Shown: positions 34,766 to 43,557 of the stretch, one piece after another | Position numbering within the stretch: the first letter of the stretch is position 1 | How the letters are laid out: the number at the start of each line of letters is the position of its first letter | From: Flavobacteriales bacterium ALC-1 | GTDB taxonomy: Bacteria > Bacteroidota > Bacteroidia > Flavobacteriales > Flavobacteriaceae | Assembly (NCBI GenBank): GCA_000171875.1 | Contig: ABHI01000005.1 | Location: 62,001 to 126,000, forward strand | DNA: 64,000 nt | Reading direction: 5' to 3' | Position numbers and translations under genes: made by a program | Notes under the pieces: model-generated | What the model was told of the DNA's origin: nothing | Seen by the model: only the letters and a program-made list of their open reading frames with translations | The model's database searches: none

Positions 34766-35242
34766 ATGAAACGAATATTATCAATTATTACAGTATTTAC
34801 TTTATTACTTACCTCTTGTGAAGGTGAAGACGGCTTAGATGGAGCTATTATAGCGTCATCAGCCTTTGAAATAGAATTAGACTTTACATTCGCAAACAAT
34901 TATGAATTTGTTGAACCTTATGGATTTGAAGTTCTACCAACAGATGTAACCTTAGTTTATGTCCTTTGGGAAACTTTAAATGGACAAGATGTATGGAGAT
35001 TGGTGCCACAAACTGTTCAGTTTGATGATGGTGATCTTACCTATAACTATGATTTTACACAAACAGATGTGCGCTTCTTTTTAGATGGTTCTACAGACTT
35101 TTCTACCTTAGATGATTCTTACACACTAAATCAAGCCTTTAGAGTTGTCGTAGTACCTGCCGATAACCTAGGACGTGTTGACCTCTCTAATATAGAAACA
35201 CTTTCGAGCTTTTATGGTATTACAGATTTTCCTAAAAGGTAA
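34766..35242 (+). CDS. Small lipoprotein, function unknown
   Basis: A 158-residue protein with lipobox LTSC ending at C18, followed by EGEDGLDGAIIASS, an acidic/Gly stretch like a surface-export signal. The rest is beta-rich (FEIELDFTFANNYEFVEPYGFEVLPTDVTLVYVLWETLNGQDVWRLVPQT). No recognised domain. Divergent from dnaK with a palindromic region between. It ends at a terminator (35273-35309). Confidence 0.75.
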   Translation: MKRILSIITVFTLLLTSCEGEDGLDGAIIASSAFEIELDFTFANNYEFVEPYGFEVLPTDVTLVYVLWETLNGQDVWRLVPQTVQFDDGDLTYNYDFTQTDVRFFLDGSTDFSTLDDSYTLNQAFRVVVVPADNLGRVDLSNIETLSSFYGITDFPKR

Positions 35243-35272
35243 GTCTCTTAAACATAGAAAAATAAACATATT

Positions 35273-35309
35273 AAACAGTTTTGGTTATTAAAATCAAGAC
35301 TGTTTTTTT
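35273..35309 (+). terminator. Intrinsic terminator after the 34766 lipoprotein
   Basis: AAACAGTTTTG (35273-35283) and CAAGACTGTTT (35295-35305) pair over 11 positions with one G.U, enclosing an 11-base loop, and a T run follows to 35309. Confidence 0.75.
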
Positions 35310-35330
35310 ATACTCAATACAAACAAAATG

Positions 35331-35338
35331 TATATTTG
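35331..35338 (+). promoter_or_regulatory. Bacteroidota -7 promoter box (TATATTTG) for sdaA
   Basis: TATATTTG is an exact TAnnTTTG match 23 bases before the sdaA ATG at 35362, just after the lipoprotein terminator. Confidence 0.55.
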
Positions 35339-35361
35339 TAGGTAACTAAACTACACACTAA

Positions 35362-36786
35362 ATGGAATGTATTTCTGTTTTCGATATGCTTAAGATTGGC
35401 ATAGGACCGTCGAGTTCTCATACTCTAGGTCCTTGGCGAGCAGCAGAACGTTGGATACAAGAACTTAAAGCTAAAAATCGTTTTGAAAAGGTTGAAAAAA
35501 TCACAGTAGATTTATATGGTTCTTTATCCTTAACAGGAAAAGGGCATGCTACAGATTATGCCGTTTTATTAGGTTTGAGTGGAGCAGATCCAGAACATGT
35601 GCCTGTTGACAATATTGATAAAATCATAGCAACTATAAAAAGCTCAAACACACTTAATTTTAATAATGAGAAAACACTTCCGTTTCATACTAAGGAAGAT
35701 ATTATATTCAATAGAAAGTTCTTACCATTTCATGCTAATGGAATATCTTTCTCTGCACTAATCAATGGACGAAACTATAAATCTACCTACTATTCTATTG
35801 GCGGAGGGTTTGTAGTGCAAGAAGAACGAAAAGTCTCTAAAGCTAATAAAATCATTTTCTATTGTACGTTTCCCTATCCGGTTTCTTATGGCGAAGAGCT
35901 TTTAAAATTTTGTAATCAATTAAGCCTACCTATATCTGGAGTCGTTTTAGAGAATGAAAAATCTATTCGAGATATTGATTCTGTTGATTTTGAATTGAAA
36001 CGCATTTGGAATACTATGCTTGAGTGCATGTACACAGGCTGTCATACAGAAGGTAATTTGCCCGGTGGTTTAAATGTGAGACGACGTGCTTTTGATATGC
36101 ACAAGAATCTTATTGGCGAGCATACCTATGAAAATCCACAGGAATGGTTAGAGACTATAAGAAAGACTGAAGTGAAATTTCGTCAGATCTTAAAATGGGT
36201 AAGCTGTTTTGCTTTGGCTGTTAATGAAGTAAATGCTTCATTAGGAAGAGTTGTTACAGCGCCAACTAACGGAAGCGCTGGAGTGATTCCATCGGTATTA
36301 ATGTATTACTTGGTGATTGAAAATCATGAAGCAGATTTTGAGCATATTAAAAAATTCTTATTAGTAGCTGGTGAAATTGGTAGCATCTTTAAAAAAGGGG
36401 CTACAATTAGTGCAGCAATGGGAGGTTGTCAAGCAGAAATAGGAGTATCATCAGCAATGGCTGCTGGTGCCTTATGTGAATTATTAGGTGGTACTCCTGA
36501 GCAAGTACTCGTAGCTGCCGAAATTGCCATGGAACATCACTTAGGTTTAACCTGTGATCCTATTGGAGGTTTGGTTCAAATTCCATGTATAGAACGTAAT
36601 TCTATGGGAGCAATTAAGGCAATTAATGCTGCCGAATTAGCTTTAGATACAGATCCAAAAAATGTAAAAGTGCCTTTAGATAAAGTAGTTAACACCATGT
36701 GGGAAACAGCTAAAGACATGAATACCAAATACAAAGAAACTTCTGAAGGTGGGTTGGCTATTGGTGTGAATATGGCGGATTGTTGA
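35362..36786 (+). CDS. sdaA: L-serine ammonia-lyase, single-chain, iron-sulfur
   Basis: A 474-residue enzyme that converts L-serine to pyruvate and ammonia. The N-terminal beta-type domain has the [16 protein letters not shown] motif. The C-terminal alpha-type domain carries the 4Fe-4S ligands in GCQAE, LTCDP and IPCIERN, and the [12 protein letters not shown] and [13 protein letters not shown] motifs. Its length fits fused single-chain SdaA enzymes. It is transcribed alone from the TATATTTG promoter. An 8-base tandem repeat follows its stop. Confidence 0.95.
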   Translation: MECISVFDMLKIGIGPSSSHTLGPWRAAERWIQELKAKNRFEKVEKITVDLYGSLSLTGKGHATDYAVLLGLSGADPEHVPVDNIDKIIATIKSSNTLNFNNEKTLPFHTKEDIIFNRKFLPFHANGISFSALINGRNYKSTYYSIGGGFVVQEERKVSKANKIIFYCTFPYPVSYGEELLKFCNQLSLPISGVVLENEKSIRDIDSVDFELKRIWNTMLECMYTGCHTEGNLPGGLNVRRRAFDMHKNLIGEHTYENPQEWLETIRKTEVKFRQILKWVSCFALAVNEVNASLGRVVTAPTNGSAGVIPSVLMYYLVIENHEADFEHIKKFLLVAGEIGSIFKKGATISAAMGGCQAEIGVSSAMAAGALCELLGGTPEQVLVAAEIAMEHHLGLTCDPIGGLVQIPCIERNSMGAIKAINAAELALDTDPKNVKVPLDKVVNTMWETAKDMNTKYKETSEGGLAIGVNMADC

Positions 36787-36797
36787 TTTAGATAGGT

Positions 36798-36833
36798 TAG
36801 ATTTCTAGATTTCTAGATTTCTAGATTTCTAGA
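36798..36833. repeat. 8-base tandem repeat (TAGATTTC), about 4.5 copies
   Basis: TAGATTTC repeats at 36798, 36806, 36814 and 36822 and ends in TAGA at 36833. It is part of a TCTA-rich low-complexity island from about 36790 to 36897 between sdaA and the next gene. Similar TCTAG/TCTAA-rich tracts flank the S23 gene at 38276-38322 and 38677-38703. Confidence 0.75.
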
Positions 36834-36892
36834 GGAAAAAAAGCTAATTAGATTAGGTCTAACAAATCTAAATGATCTAAAAATCTAATGGT

Positions 36893-37351
36893 CTAATCTT
36901 GACAGCCTTCTCTTCGACGAGTATCCACTAAATAGATAACTTTCCATTTATCATCTTCTTTTATCAATTGAAAAGAATTGACTCCGCAATGACTAAAATT
37001 ACCATTATACCAAAACTCATATGGTGTCCATGCGTTTGCCATATGACCATCAATTTGAATGCTAAAATCTAATAATTTTTCTTCAAATTTTCTATCCTTT
37101 GGGATACTTGCAATATTTTTTACGAACTGATTATAATCACTCTCTTGCAATACAGTTTCACCTTCCTTATTTACAGATATAGATTGCATTTTAATACCCT
37201 CCTTTACCATTGCTTTAAGTTTAGTAGTATCTTGTTTATGGAACGCATCAAAGAATTCTATGATGGTCGCTTTTACATTTTCAGTTTCGGACTTTTGAGC
37301 ATTTATGCTTAATCCAAAACATAGAATGAAGATGAATAGAACTTGTTTCAT
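36893..37351 (-). CDS. Secreted NTF2-like (SnoaL/DUF4440-type) protein
   Basis: A 152-residue protein with a signal peptide (MKQVLFIFILCFGLSINAQ). The mature part has the NTF2-like cone fold pattern: ENVKATIIEFFDAFHKQDTTKLKAMVKEGIKMQSIS, VTVLQESDYNQFVKNIASIPKD-like helix, and ANAWTPYEFWYNGNFSHCGVNSFQLIKEDDKWKVIYLVDTRRREGC. Such proteins are enzymes or ligand-binding proteins; no ligand is predictable. The stop codon lies in the TCTA-rich island. Confidence 0.75.
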   Translation of the reverse strand: MKQVLFIFILCFGLSINAQKSETENVKATIIEFFDAFHKQDTTKLKAMVKEGIKMQSISVNKEGETVLQESDYNQFVKNIASIPKDRKFEEKLLDFSIQIDGHMANAWTPYEFWYNGNFSHCGVNSFQLIKEDDKWKVIYLVDTRRREGCQD

Positions 37352-37456
37352 TTTTAAGAATTTTAAACAAAATACGGCTTCAACTGTATTTCTCCTAGTA
37401 GATTAAACAAAAGTTTAACAAAACTCATTATTTTTACAAACATTAATTTATCAAAT

Positions 37457-38275
37457 ATGTCAGTAGCCAAAAAAGAATATAAAAGAATTACAGTAAAAAC
37501 CTTAGTAGATATGAAATCTAAAGGTGAAAAGATATCAATGCTTACGGCTTATGATTATACAATGGCTAAAATCGTTGATGGTGCTGGTATCGATGTGATT
37601 CTAGTTGGAGATTCTGCCAGTAATGTTATGGCAGGCCACGAAACCACGTTACCAATTACATTAGACCAAATGATTTATCATGCATCTTCTGTAGTTAGAG
37701 CTATAGATCATTGTTTGGTTGTTGTAGATTTACCTTTTGGAACCTACCAAAGTGATCCTAAAGAAGCCTTACGTTCTGCCATTAGAATTATGAAAGAATC
37801 TGGAGGACATGCTGTAAAAATGGAAGGCGGTAAAGAAGTAAAAGACTCTATAAAGCGAATTTTAAATGCTGGCATACCAGTAATGGGACATCTAGGATTA
37901 ACCCCTCAATCCATATATAAATTCGGAACTTACACCGTTAGAGCTAAAGAAGAACAAGAAGCACAACAACTTAAAGAAGATGCATTAATGTTAGAAAAAG
38001 CTGGGTGTTTTGGAATTGTTTTAGAAAAAATACCTGCAGCTCTGGCTAGAGAAGTAGCTGAAAGTGTTTCAATTCCTGTAATAGGTATTGGCGCTGGTAA
38101 TGGTGTTGATGGTCAGGTTTTAGTGACACACGATATGGTTGGTATGACACATGAATTTAATCCACGTTTTTTACGTCGCTATATGAATCTATATGAAGAA
38201 ATGACTAAAGCATTTACGCAATATGGTGATGATGTAAAAAGTGGTGATTTTCCTAATGATAAAGAACAATATTAA
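37457..38275 (+). CDS. panB: 3-methyl-2-oxobutanoate hydroxymethyltransferase
   Basis: A 272-residue PanB. It makes ketopantoate from 2-ketoisovalerate and methylene-tetrahydrofolate, the first step to pantothenate. Motifs: [41 protein letters not shown] (metal and substrate binding, with the catalytic Glu later in LEKIPAALA), VKMEGGKEV and [10 protein letters not shown], and [15 protein letters not shown]. Full length. Neighbouring pantothenate genes are absent. Its stop lies in the TCTAG-rich tract that precedes the S23 gene. Confidence 0.96.
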   Translation: MSVAKKEYKRITVKTLVDMKSKGEKISMLTAYDYTMAKIVDGAGIDVILVGDSASNVMAGHETTLPITLDQMIYHASSVVRAIDHCLVVVDLPFGTYQSDPKEALRSAIRIMKESGGHAVKMEGGKEVKDSIKRILNAGIPVMGHLGLTPQSIYKFGTYTVRAKEEQEAQQLKEDALMLEKAGCFGIVLEKIPAALAREVAESVSIPVIGIGAGNGVDGQVLVTHDMVGMTHEFNPRFLRRYMNLYEEMTKAFTQYGDDVKSGDFPNDKEQY

Positions 38276-38322
38276 TCTAGATATTAGATTATTAGACTTA
38301 TAGATATCTAGACTGTTAGAAC
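38276..38322. repeat. TCTAG/TTAGA-rich low-complexity tract upstream of the S23 gene
   Basis: The 47-base spacer between panB and the S23 gene is built of TCTAGA/TTAGA-like words. It resembles the TAGATTTC island at 36798 and the tract after the S23 stop at 38677-38703. Confidence 0.6.
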
Positions 38323-38676
38323 ATGGCTCATAAATTTAAAGAATTGCAAATTTGGAAAAGAAGTAGATTATTATGTTCTGAAATTTATGGCATAACATCA
38401 AAATTTCCTGAATCTGAAAAATTTGGTTTGACAAATCAATTAAGGAGAGCCTCTGTATCAATCCCTTCAAATATCGCTGAAGGTTCTTCAAGAAAATCTA
38501 AAAAAGACTTTTCAAGATTTTTACAAATATCAATAGGTTCAGCTTACGAAATAGAAACAGAATTACTAATTTCTTGTGATTTGAAATTTATTTCAGATGA
38601 TAAGCTAAAACCTATTCTATCAGAATTAAACGAAATTATTAAAATGATTTCTAAATTTAAATCAACTTTAAATTAA
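38323..38676 (+). CDS. Four-helix-bundle protein (23S rRNA intervening sequence protein family)
   Basis: A 117-residue protein of the S23/avd-like family: HKFKELQIWKRSRLLCSEIYGITSKFPESEKFGLTNQLRRASVSIPSNIAEGSSRKSKKDFSRFLQIS covers its signature, with four predicted helices. Family members are often found inside 23S rRNA genes or near mobile elements. Here it stands alone between panB and the RluA-type gene, bracketed by TCTA-rich low-complexity tracts, which suggests insertion. Function is unknown. Confidence 0.87.
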   Translation: MAHKFKELQIWKRSRLLCSEIYGITSKFPESEKFGLTNQLRRASVSIPSNIAEGSSRKSKKDFSRFLQISIGSAYEIETELLISCDLKFISDDKLKPILSELNEIIKMISKFKSTLN

Positions 38677-38703
38677 TTAATCTAACTATCTAACACATCT
38701 AAG

Positions 38704-39402
38704 TTGTCTAAAATCCTATCTAATAAAAACAATCTTCAAGTTCTTTATGAAGACAACCACATTATTGTAGCCAACAAACGTGCTGGTGATATTGTACAAG
38801 GTGATAAGACAGGCGACAAACCATTGAGTGAGGTTGTTAAGGAATACATTAAAGACAAATACAACAAACCTGGTAACGTCTATTTAGGAGTTGTACATCG
38901 CTTAGACAGACCCACTACTGGCATTGTTTTATTTTCTAAAACCAGTAAAGCGCTTCCAAGACTCAACAAACTATTTGCTGAAAAAAAAGCTAAAAAAACC
39001 TATTGGGCTTTAGTGAAAAACCAGCCTCCAAAAACAAATGACACATTAACTCACTGGCTGAAAAAGAATCCAAAGAATAATAAATCTACAGCATATCACA
39101 AAGAAGTTGAAGGCAGTAAAAAAGCGATTTTACATTATAAAATTATTAAGACCTTAGACAACTTTTATTTGCTAGAGATAGATTTAGAAACTGGACGACA
39201 CCACCAAATACGTACACAACTAGCATCTATTGGTTGTCCAATAAAAGGGGATTTAAAATATGGATTTAATCGTAGCAACAAAGATGCTAGTATTAGTCTG
39301 CATGCTAAAACACTACGTTTTGTACATCCTATAAAAAAAGAAGATATAGTAATTACTGCTTCATTACCAAATGATCCGCTTTGGAATGCATGTAACAATT
39401 AA
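38704..39402 (+). CDS. RluA-family pseudouridine synthase with TTG start
   Basis: A 232-residue pseudouridine synthase. The catalytic loop is GVVHRLDRPTTGIVLF (Asp in HRLDRPT), with LEIDLETGRHHQIRTQL and the substrate Arg. It acts on rRNA or tRNA uridines; the target cannot be assigned. The only in-frame start before the conserved VLYEDNHIIVANKRAGDIVQ is TTG at 38704, 28 bases after the S23 stop and within the TCTA-rich tract. The original start may have been altered by insertion of the S23 gene. It overlaps the convergent kinase stop by 4 bases. Confidence 0.9.
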   Translation: MSKILSNKNNLQVLYEDNHIIVANKRAGDIVQGDKTGDKPLSEVVKEYIKDKYNKPGNVYLGVVHRLDRPTTGIVLFSKTSKALPRLNKLFAEKKAKKTYWALVKNQPPKTNDTLTHWLKKNPKNNKSTAYHKEVEGSKKAILHYKIIKTLDNFYLLEIDLETGRHHQIRTQLASIGCPIKGDLKYGFNRSNKDASISLHAKTLRFVHPIKKEDIVITASLPNDPLWNACNN

Positions 39403-40286
39403 ATAGTTCTATAAGGGTAAACCAACTTAAGTGTTGTGCCTTTTTCTGGTTGGGATTCTAATTGAAATTCTGCATTGATGAGTTCTGCTCTTTTCTCCAT
39501 ATTAATTAAACCAGAACCTCTTTCAGCTGAATCCATATCAAACCCATTTCCATCATCATTTACTTCAATATTTAAATGCTCTTTTTGATAATCTAACGTT
39601 ACATTTAACCGCTCAGCCTCTGCATATTTCAAGGTGTTTGAAAAAAACTCTTGAAGAATACGAAACAATATGATTTCATCTTTTTTGTTTTCAAAATTTA
39701 TTTTCTCTCCAGTAATTGCTAAACCAGATTGAATTAACCCAGTTTTGTTTAAGCGCTCTATTTCGTTTTTAACTGTAGCATCAAAACCTAAATTAAAAAT
39801 CACATCGCTATTTAAGGATTTAGATAAGGCTCTTACCTCTTCTAAGGTGTTTTTTAATGCTTCAGAGGCATTATCGACTTTAGATTTAGCTTCATCCTTT
39901 ACAATTTTAGCCACAGTATTCATTTGCATTGTTGCTACTGCTAGCATTTGCCCTACATTATCATGCAATTCTCTACCAACATGTTTTAGAGTCTCTTCTT
40001 GGATTTCTTGTTGGGTTTTTACTAGCTCTTCGTCAAATGCTTTTTGTTGGTTAATTTTATCTAATAGTAACTGATTTTTACGTCTTTGAAAGACGACAAA
40101 AAACACAACAATAAGAGTTACAATAATTATTAACACTATCAACATATAAATTAGTAGATAACGTTCTGATTCTGTACTAGCTATTTGGTTTCCGGTTTGC
40201 AAAATATAAGTGCTAGTGTTAAAGTTAAATAAAATATTATATTGACAGAAAGGAAAATCTGCCACTTTAAAATTACGTAGTTCCAA
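39399..40286 (-). CDS. NarL-type sensor histidine kinase, start uncertain
   Basis: A kinase of 295 residues from the ATG at 40286; a TTG at 40202 would give 267. The ATG form overlaps the upstream membrane-protein gene by 106 bases, so the TTG or another later start is plausible. A transmembrane helix lies at about 46-66. The HisKA_3 domain has H108 in VGRELHDNVGQML. The HATPase has ILFRILQEFFSNTLKYAEA and NDDGNGFD, and GSGLINMEKRAELI. No response regulator gene is adjacent. It is the last gene of a four-gene minus-strand unit. Confidence 0.87.
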   Translation of the reverse strand: MELRNFKVADFPFCQYNILFNFNTSTYILQTGNQIASTESERYLLIYMLIVLIIIVTLIVVFFVVFQRRKNQLLLDKINQQKAFDEELVKTQQEIQEETLKHVGRELHDNVGQMLAVATMQMNTVAKIVKDEAKSKVDNASEALKNTLEEVRALSKSLNSDVIFNLGFDATVKNEIERLNKTGLIQSGLAITGEKINFENKKDEIILFRILQEFFSNTLKYAEAERLNVTLDYQKEHLNIEVNDDGNGFDMDSAERGSGLINMEKRAELINAEFQLESQPEKGTTLKLVYPYRTI

Positions 40287-40921
40287 TCTGCACTGTCAAA
40301 GTAGATCTCATAAAATGCAACAGGAGTAACTACAATAGTCCACATCAGAACTGAAGTATTAATATAAAAATAAATAGATTTATAAAAATCTATAATACGG
40401 TTGGATTGCAAAATTTCAAGAAAATACAAAACGACCGTAACAGAAATCATCCAAACACTTACTATAACTATAAATGTCACAGTAGGTTCGAATAATTGCT
40501 TAAAATTAAGTATCCCATATATTATAGCTTGAAGAATATATATATAATAAAAGAGTTTCAAAACTCTTTTATACATCGTTTTCTCAATGAATTTATAATT
40601 TAAAAAAGCCATGAAGCTTGATAAACCTATCCACCAAAATATTGTAAACCACCAATAATTTTCCTCAATAAGTGTTCCTTTAATTAAATGAAATAAATCC
40701 ATATTATATAGGTATCTTGGATAATTACCAAGTAAATCAACAAAGAAAGCGTATACTAGAAAATAAATAAAATACTTAGCAAAAGTATTCTTATATTTTC
40801 TATAGAATATGATACCTGTTATTGCAGCTATAAATTCAACAGAATATGTAATTAATGTATAATAATCTTTAAAAAACTCTTCCAAAAAACTAAGTTTTAT
40901 TCTATTGCGGATAATTAGCAC
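40181..40921 (-). CDS. Multi-pass (about seven-helix) membrane protein, function unknown
   Basis: A 246-residue protein with about seven hydrophobic helices: YTLITYSVEFIAAITGIIFYRK, YFIYFLVYAFFVDLLG, WWFTIFWWIGLSSFMAFLNYKF, LFYYIYILQAIIYGILNF, VTFIVIVSVWMISVTVVLYFLEIL, FYINTSVLMWTIVVTPVAFYEIYF, and IFLSVNIIFYLTLTLALIF. It overlaps the preceding gene by 20 bases and sits between the paralogous GNPPGANYPQ proteins and the histidine kinase. I do not recognise the family. It could be the sensory partner of the kinase. Confidence 0.8.
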   Translation of the reverse strand: MLIIRNRIKLSFLEEFFKDYYTLITYSVEFIAAITGIIFYRKYKNTFAKYFIYFLVYAFFVDLLGNYPRYLYNMDLFHLIKGTLIEENYWWFTIFWWIGLSSFMAFLNYKFIEKTMYKRVLKLFYYIYILQAIIYGILNFKQLFEPTVTFIVIVSVWMISVTVVLYFLEILQSNRIIDFYKSIYFYINTSVLMWTIVVTPVAFYEIYFDSADWNYVILKWQIFLSVNIIFYLTLTLALIFCKPETK

Positions 40922-41414
40922 CAGGTGGGTTTCCTTGACTTCCTATGTTTAAACCATTACCCCCAGGAATATCTCCTCCTGTTGGCTGAATTGGAAACAT
41001 ACTACCTTGAGAGGTATTCTTTTTGCCAGTAGGTATAAAGAACATAGTAGTTAAACCTGTTTTACCACTAGCATCTGGATAGGCACCTAAATAAATTCTA
41101 AGACCATCCATAGTGTAACCTAATTCACCTGCTTGGTTCTCAGCATAATTGATGTAATTTTGAATATCCTCAATCGACCACCATGACGATCTATTATCTC
41201 CAGTTTTTGTATGCCTAAAAAGAGAATCACTTATAATTCTATGTCTTATGTTATAAGCTTGGTCTAAAACTTTAGCTTCACTAGGCTTAATCAAGCCTTT
41301 TGGTTCTATAATTTCTGGTGGATCAGTTATTCCTGAGCTATCATTATAGCAATAAATATACATGGCTAAGGCACCTATTATAATGCCCATAATCAACAAT
41401 CCTAAATTTTTCAT
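40902..41414 (-). CDS. Membrane-anchored GNPPGANYPQ-tail protein, function unknown
   Basis: A 170-residue protein. Residues about 4-23 are an N-terminal membrane anchor or uncleaved signal. The region from about 38 is paralogous to the next upstream gene product: PKGLIKPSEAKVL, DNRSSWWSIEDIQNYINYAENQAGELGYTMDGLRIYLGAYPDASGKTGLTTMFFIPTG. It ends NGLNIGSQGNPPGANYPQ, identical over the last ten residues to its paralogue. I know similar uncharacterised flavobacterial proteins from memory, but no named domain. The stop overlaps the 40181 gene start by 20 bases. Confidence 0.75.
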   Translation of the reverse strand: MKNLGLLIMGIIIGALAMYIYCYNDSSGITDPPEIIEPKGLIKPSEAKVLDQAYNIRHRIISDSLFRHTKTGDNRSSWWSIEDIQNYINYAENQAGELGYTMDGLRIYLGAYPDASGKTGLTTMFFIPTGKKNTSQGSMFPIQPTGGDIPGGNGLNIGSQGNPPGANYPQ

Positions 41415-41457
41415 AATATCTTATTTAAATTAATAACTATAAGTTAAGTATATAAAT

Positions 41458-41847
41458 TTATTGAGGGTAGTTAGCGCCTGGAGGATTACCTTGATGACCT
41501 ATGTTTAAACCATTGGCTGATTGAATATCATTGCTTTCACCATTACCCTCTTCACCTACTTTATTACTTGCTGTTGGCACTATAAATGATGTAGAATAAC
41601 CCGCTTGTCCTTTTACAATAGGATACGCTCCACAATAAATTCTCACACCATCCATTTCATAACCTAGTTCTTTTGCCTGAGCTTCTGCTGAATCTAAAAA
41701 AGTTCTTAAATCTTCAAGGGAATACCAAGAAGATCTATTGTCTGGTCGTTTTGTAATCTCTTTGCTGATGAGTTCGCAGCGTTCAGTAAAAGCATCGTTT
41801 AACTCTTTTGCCTGTTCTGGGGTAATCAAACCTTTAGGGTTGCTCAT
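41458..41847 (-). CDS. Soluble GNPPGANYPQ-tail paralogue, function unknown
   Basis: A 129-residue protein without signal or transmembrane segment. PKGLITPEQAKELNDAF, DNRSSWYSLEDLRTFLDSAEAQAKELGYEMDGVRIYCGAYPIVKGQAGYSTSFIVPTA and the tail NGLNIGHQGNPPGANYPQ match the anchored paralogue encoded 43 bases downstream. A linker rich in G, N, E and S (KVGEEGNGESNDIQSA) separates domain and tail. This is the first gene of the operon and is probably cytoplasmic, so the pair may link the cytoplasm and the membrane. Function unknown. Confidence 0.75.
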   Translation of the reverse strand: MSNPKGLITPEQAKELNDAFTERCELISKEITKRPDNRSSWYSLEDLRTFLDSAEAQAKELGYEMDGVRIYCGAYPIVKGQAGYSTSFIVPTASNKVGEEGNGESNDIQSANGLNIGHQGNPPGANYPQ

Positions 41848-41980
41848 TTTTAATTTAGTTTAGAAGTTAATAATTAGTATTAAGTGTACTAATTGAGGGT
41901 TATAGGAATTAAGGGATTGCATCTAAAATTAGAGAATTTAATTCCAGATTACAAATTTTATTATAAATTTTCTTACGCAA

Positions 41981-42829
41981 CTAATCTTTTAGTCTGATTT
42001 TTAAGACATTGCCAGTAGATTTTTGGCTCAATGTATTAATCGCATTTTCAGTAAGAAGAAGAATTCTTGGATAACCTCCTGTAGTCTGACAATCACGCAT
42101 TAACACAATTAATTGACCCAAAGGTGTTAACTGTACTGTACCAGGCAAAACAGGTGAGGTTAATATAGGTTCTAAAGTATTTTCTAGTAATGGCTCTAAT
42201 TGATATGCCATTCTGTTATTATACTTAGAAACCTTTAATTCTCTATTTAACAATGCATCTTTTTGGGTTTTGGATAGTTTGTCATATTCAGGACCTTTAA
42301 ATACTTCTAGATATTCATTATTAAACACATAGTCATTATACTTGACATGAGCATTAGAATTATCAAATACATCATCTACTGATAAATAATTAATAGCATC
42401 ATCCTTCTCTACATGTGCGGATGTCGTAATATCTGTGTACATACTCCTGCTGCCAAAAATCGCCTCAGACTTAAAACCACCTTTTACCGCTAAATAACTT
42501 CTAAATCCATACTCTAATCTTCCGAAGCTAAGAACATCATTACGTTTTACTGATACTACTGAATTCATGTCAATTGGTATAGCATTCAATTTTGGATTCA
42601 TAAAAGCACCAGACAAAACTATCCTAGTAGGTTTTAGAAATTGAAGTGTCGGCCCAACCATTGTCATCTCAAGTACTGCACATCCCCTAGAGTTTCCTAA
42701 TAGCGCATTAGCAAATTCGCAAGAATATAAATCCATAGCACCAGACACAGGAACACCATAACGTCTATACCCAAAGCGTCCTAGGTCTTGAATCGTAGTA
42801 TAAAAACCAGATTTTATAACCTTAATCAT
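41981..42829 (-). CDS. pxpC: 5-oxoprolinase subunit C
   Basis: A 282-residue KipA/biotin-dependent carboxyltransferase-like protein. SGFYTTIQDLGRFGYRRYGVPVSGAMD is the family N-terminus. It ends with RDCQTTGGYPRILLLTENAI and LSQKSTGNVLKIRL. With PxpA and PxpB it forms the prokaryotic ATP-dependent 5-oxoprolinase that opens 5-oxoproline to glutamate. Start overlaps the pxpB stop by 4 bases. Confidence 0.92.
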   Translation of the reverse strand: MIKVIKSGFYTTIQDLGRFGYRRYGVPVSGAMDLYSCEFANALLGNSRGCAVLEMTMVGPTLQFLKPTRIVLSGAFMNPKLNAIPIDMNSVVSVKRNDVLSFGRLEYGFRSYLAVKGGFKSEAIFGSRSMYTDITTSAHVEKDDAINYLSVDDVFDNSNAHVKYNDYVFNNEYLEVFKGPEYDKLSKTQKDALLNRELKVSKYNNRMAYQLEPLLENTLEPILTSPVLPGTVQLTPLGQLIVLMRDCQTTGGYPRILLLTENAINTLSQKSTGNVLKIRLKD

Positions 42830-43551
42830 ACTAACAATGAGCTTAGATTAAATTTAGATGCTTCAACACTTTCCTTAATAGCACTGTATTCTAAAATACT
42901 GACAGGATGAAATTGAATTTTATCGCCAGCTTTTATAAAACATGGAGGATTAGAATTGGAGTCAAACAACGCGATTGGTGAATTACCAATAATATGCCAA
43001 CCACCTGGACTGTCTTGGGGGTAAATTCCTGTTTGTTCTCCTCCTATGGCAACTGACCCTTTTTTTACATTCAAATTCGGTGTTATTTTTCTATCGAAAT
43101 GCAACTTAGAATCCAGTCCTCCTAAGTATAAAAAGCCAGGTAAAAAGCCAATAAAAAAAACAGTATAAATTGTACCAGAATGAAGCTTAATGATTTCAGC
43201 TTTTGAAAGCTTTTTTTTGTTTGAAAAACCCTCTAAATCTGTTGCAAAATCATCGTGATAACATACTGGAATTTTCCAAGTAGAAGTATTCAGCGTCTTA
43301 ACCTTATCTAACTTAGAATATAACGCTTTTAGGTTCGAAATTTTGGTATTGACATTTTCAATACTAATATTATAAACAATTAAAATTGAATTATATGTGC
43401 TTATTACTTCAACTTTTTCTTTAATATATTCTTTTTCAATACAAAGTTTGAATCGCAATACATCTTCGAGCACATTTTCATCAATTATCGCCTTCCATTC
43501 TATTAAAATAGAATAGGAATTAAATTGAGAATACTTAAGATCAGGAATCAT
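42826..43551 (-). CDS. pxpB: 5-oxoprolinase subunit B
   Basis: A 241-residue KipI/allophanate hydrolase-subunit-1-like protein. The C-terminal half shows GFLPGFLYLGGLDSKLHFDRKIT and VAIGGEQTGIYPQDSPGGWHIIGNSP, the PxpB signature. The N-terminal part (about 1-90) is less conserved but in the usual position. It is co-transcribed with pxpA (6-base gap) and pxpC (overlap). Confidence 0.92.
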   Translation of the reverse strand: MIPDLKYSQFNSYSILIEWKAIIDENVLEDVLRFKLCIEKEYIKEKVEVISTYNSILIVYNISIENVNTKISNLKALYSKLDKVKTLNTSTWKIPVCYHDDFATDLEGFSNKKKLSKAEIIKLHSGTIYTVFFIGFLPGFLYLGGLDSKLHFDRKITPNLNVKKGSVAIGGEQTGIYPQDSPGGWHIIGNSPIALFDSNSNPPCFIKAGDKIQFHPVSILEYSAIKESVEASKFNLSSLLV

Positions 43552-43557
43552 AAATTT

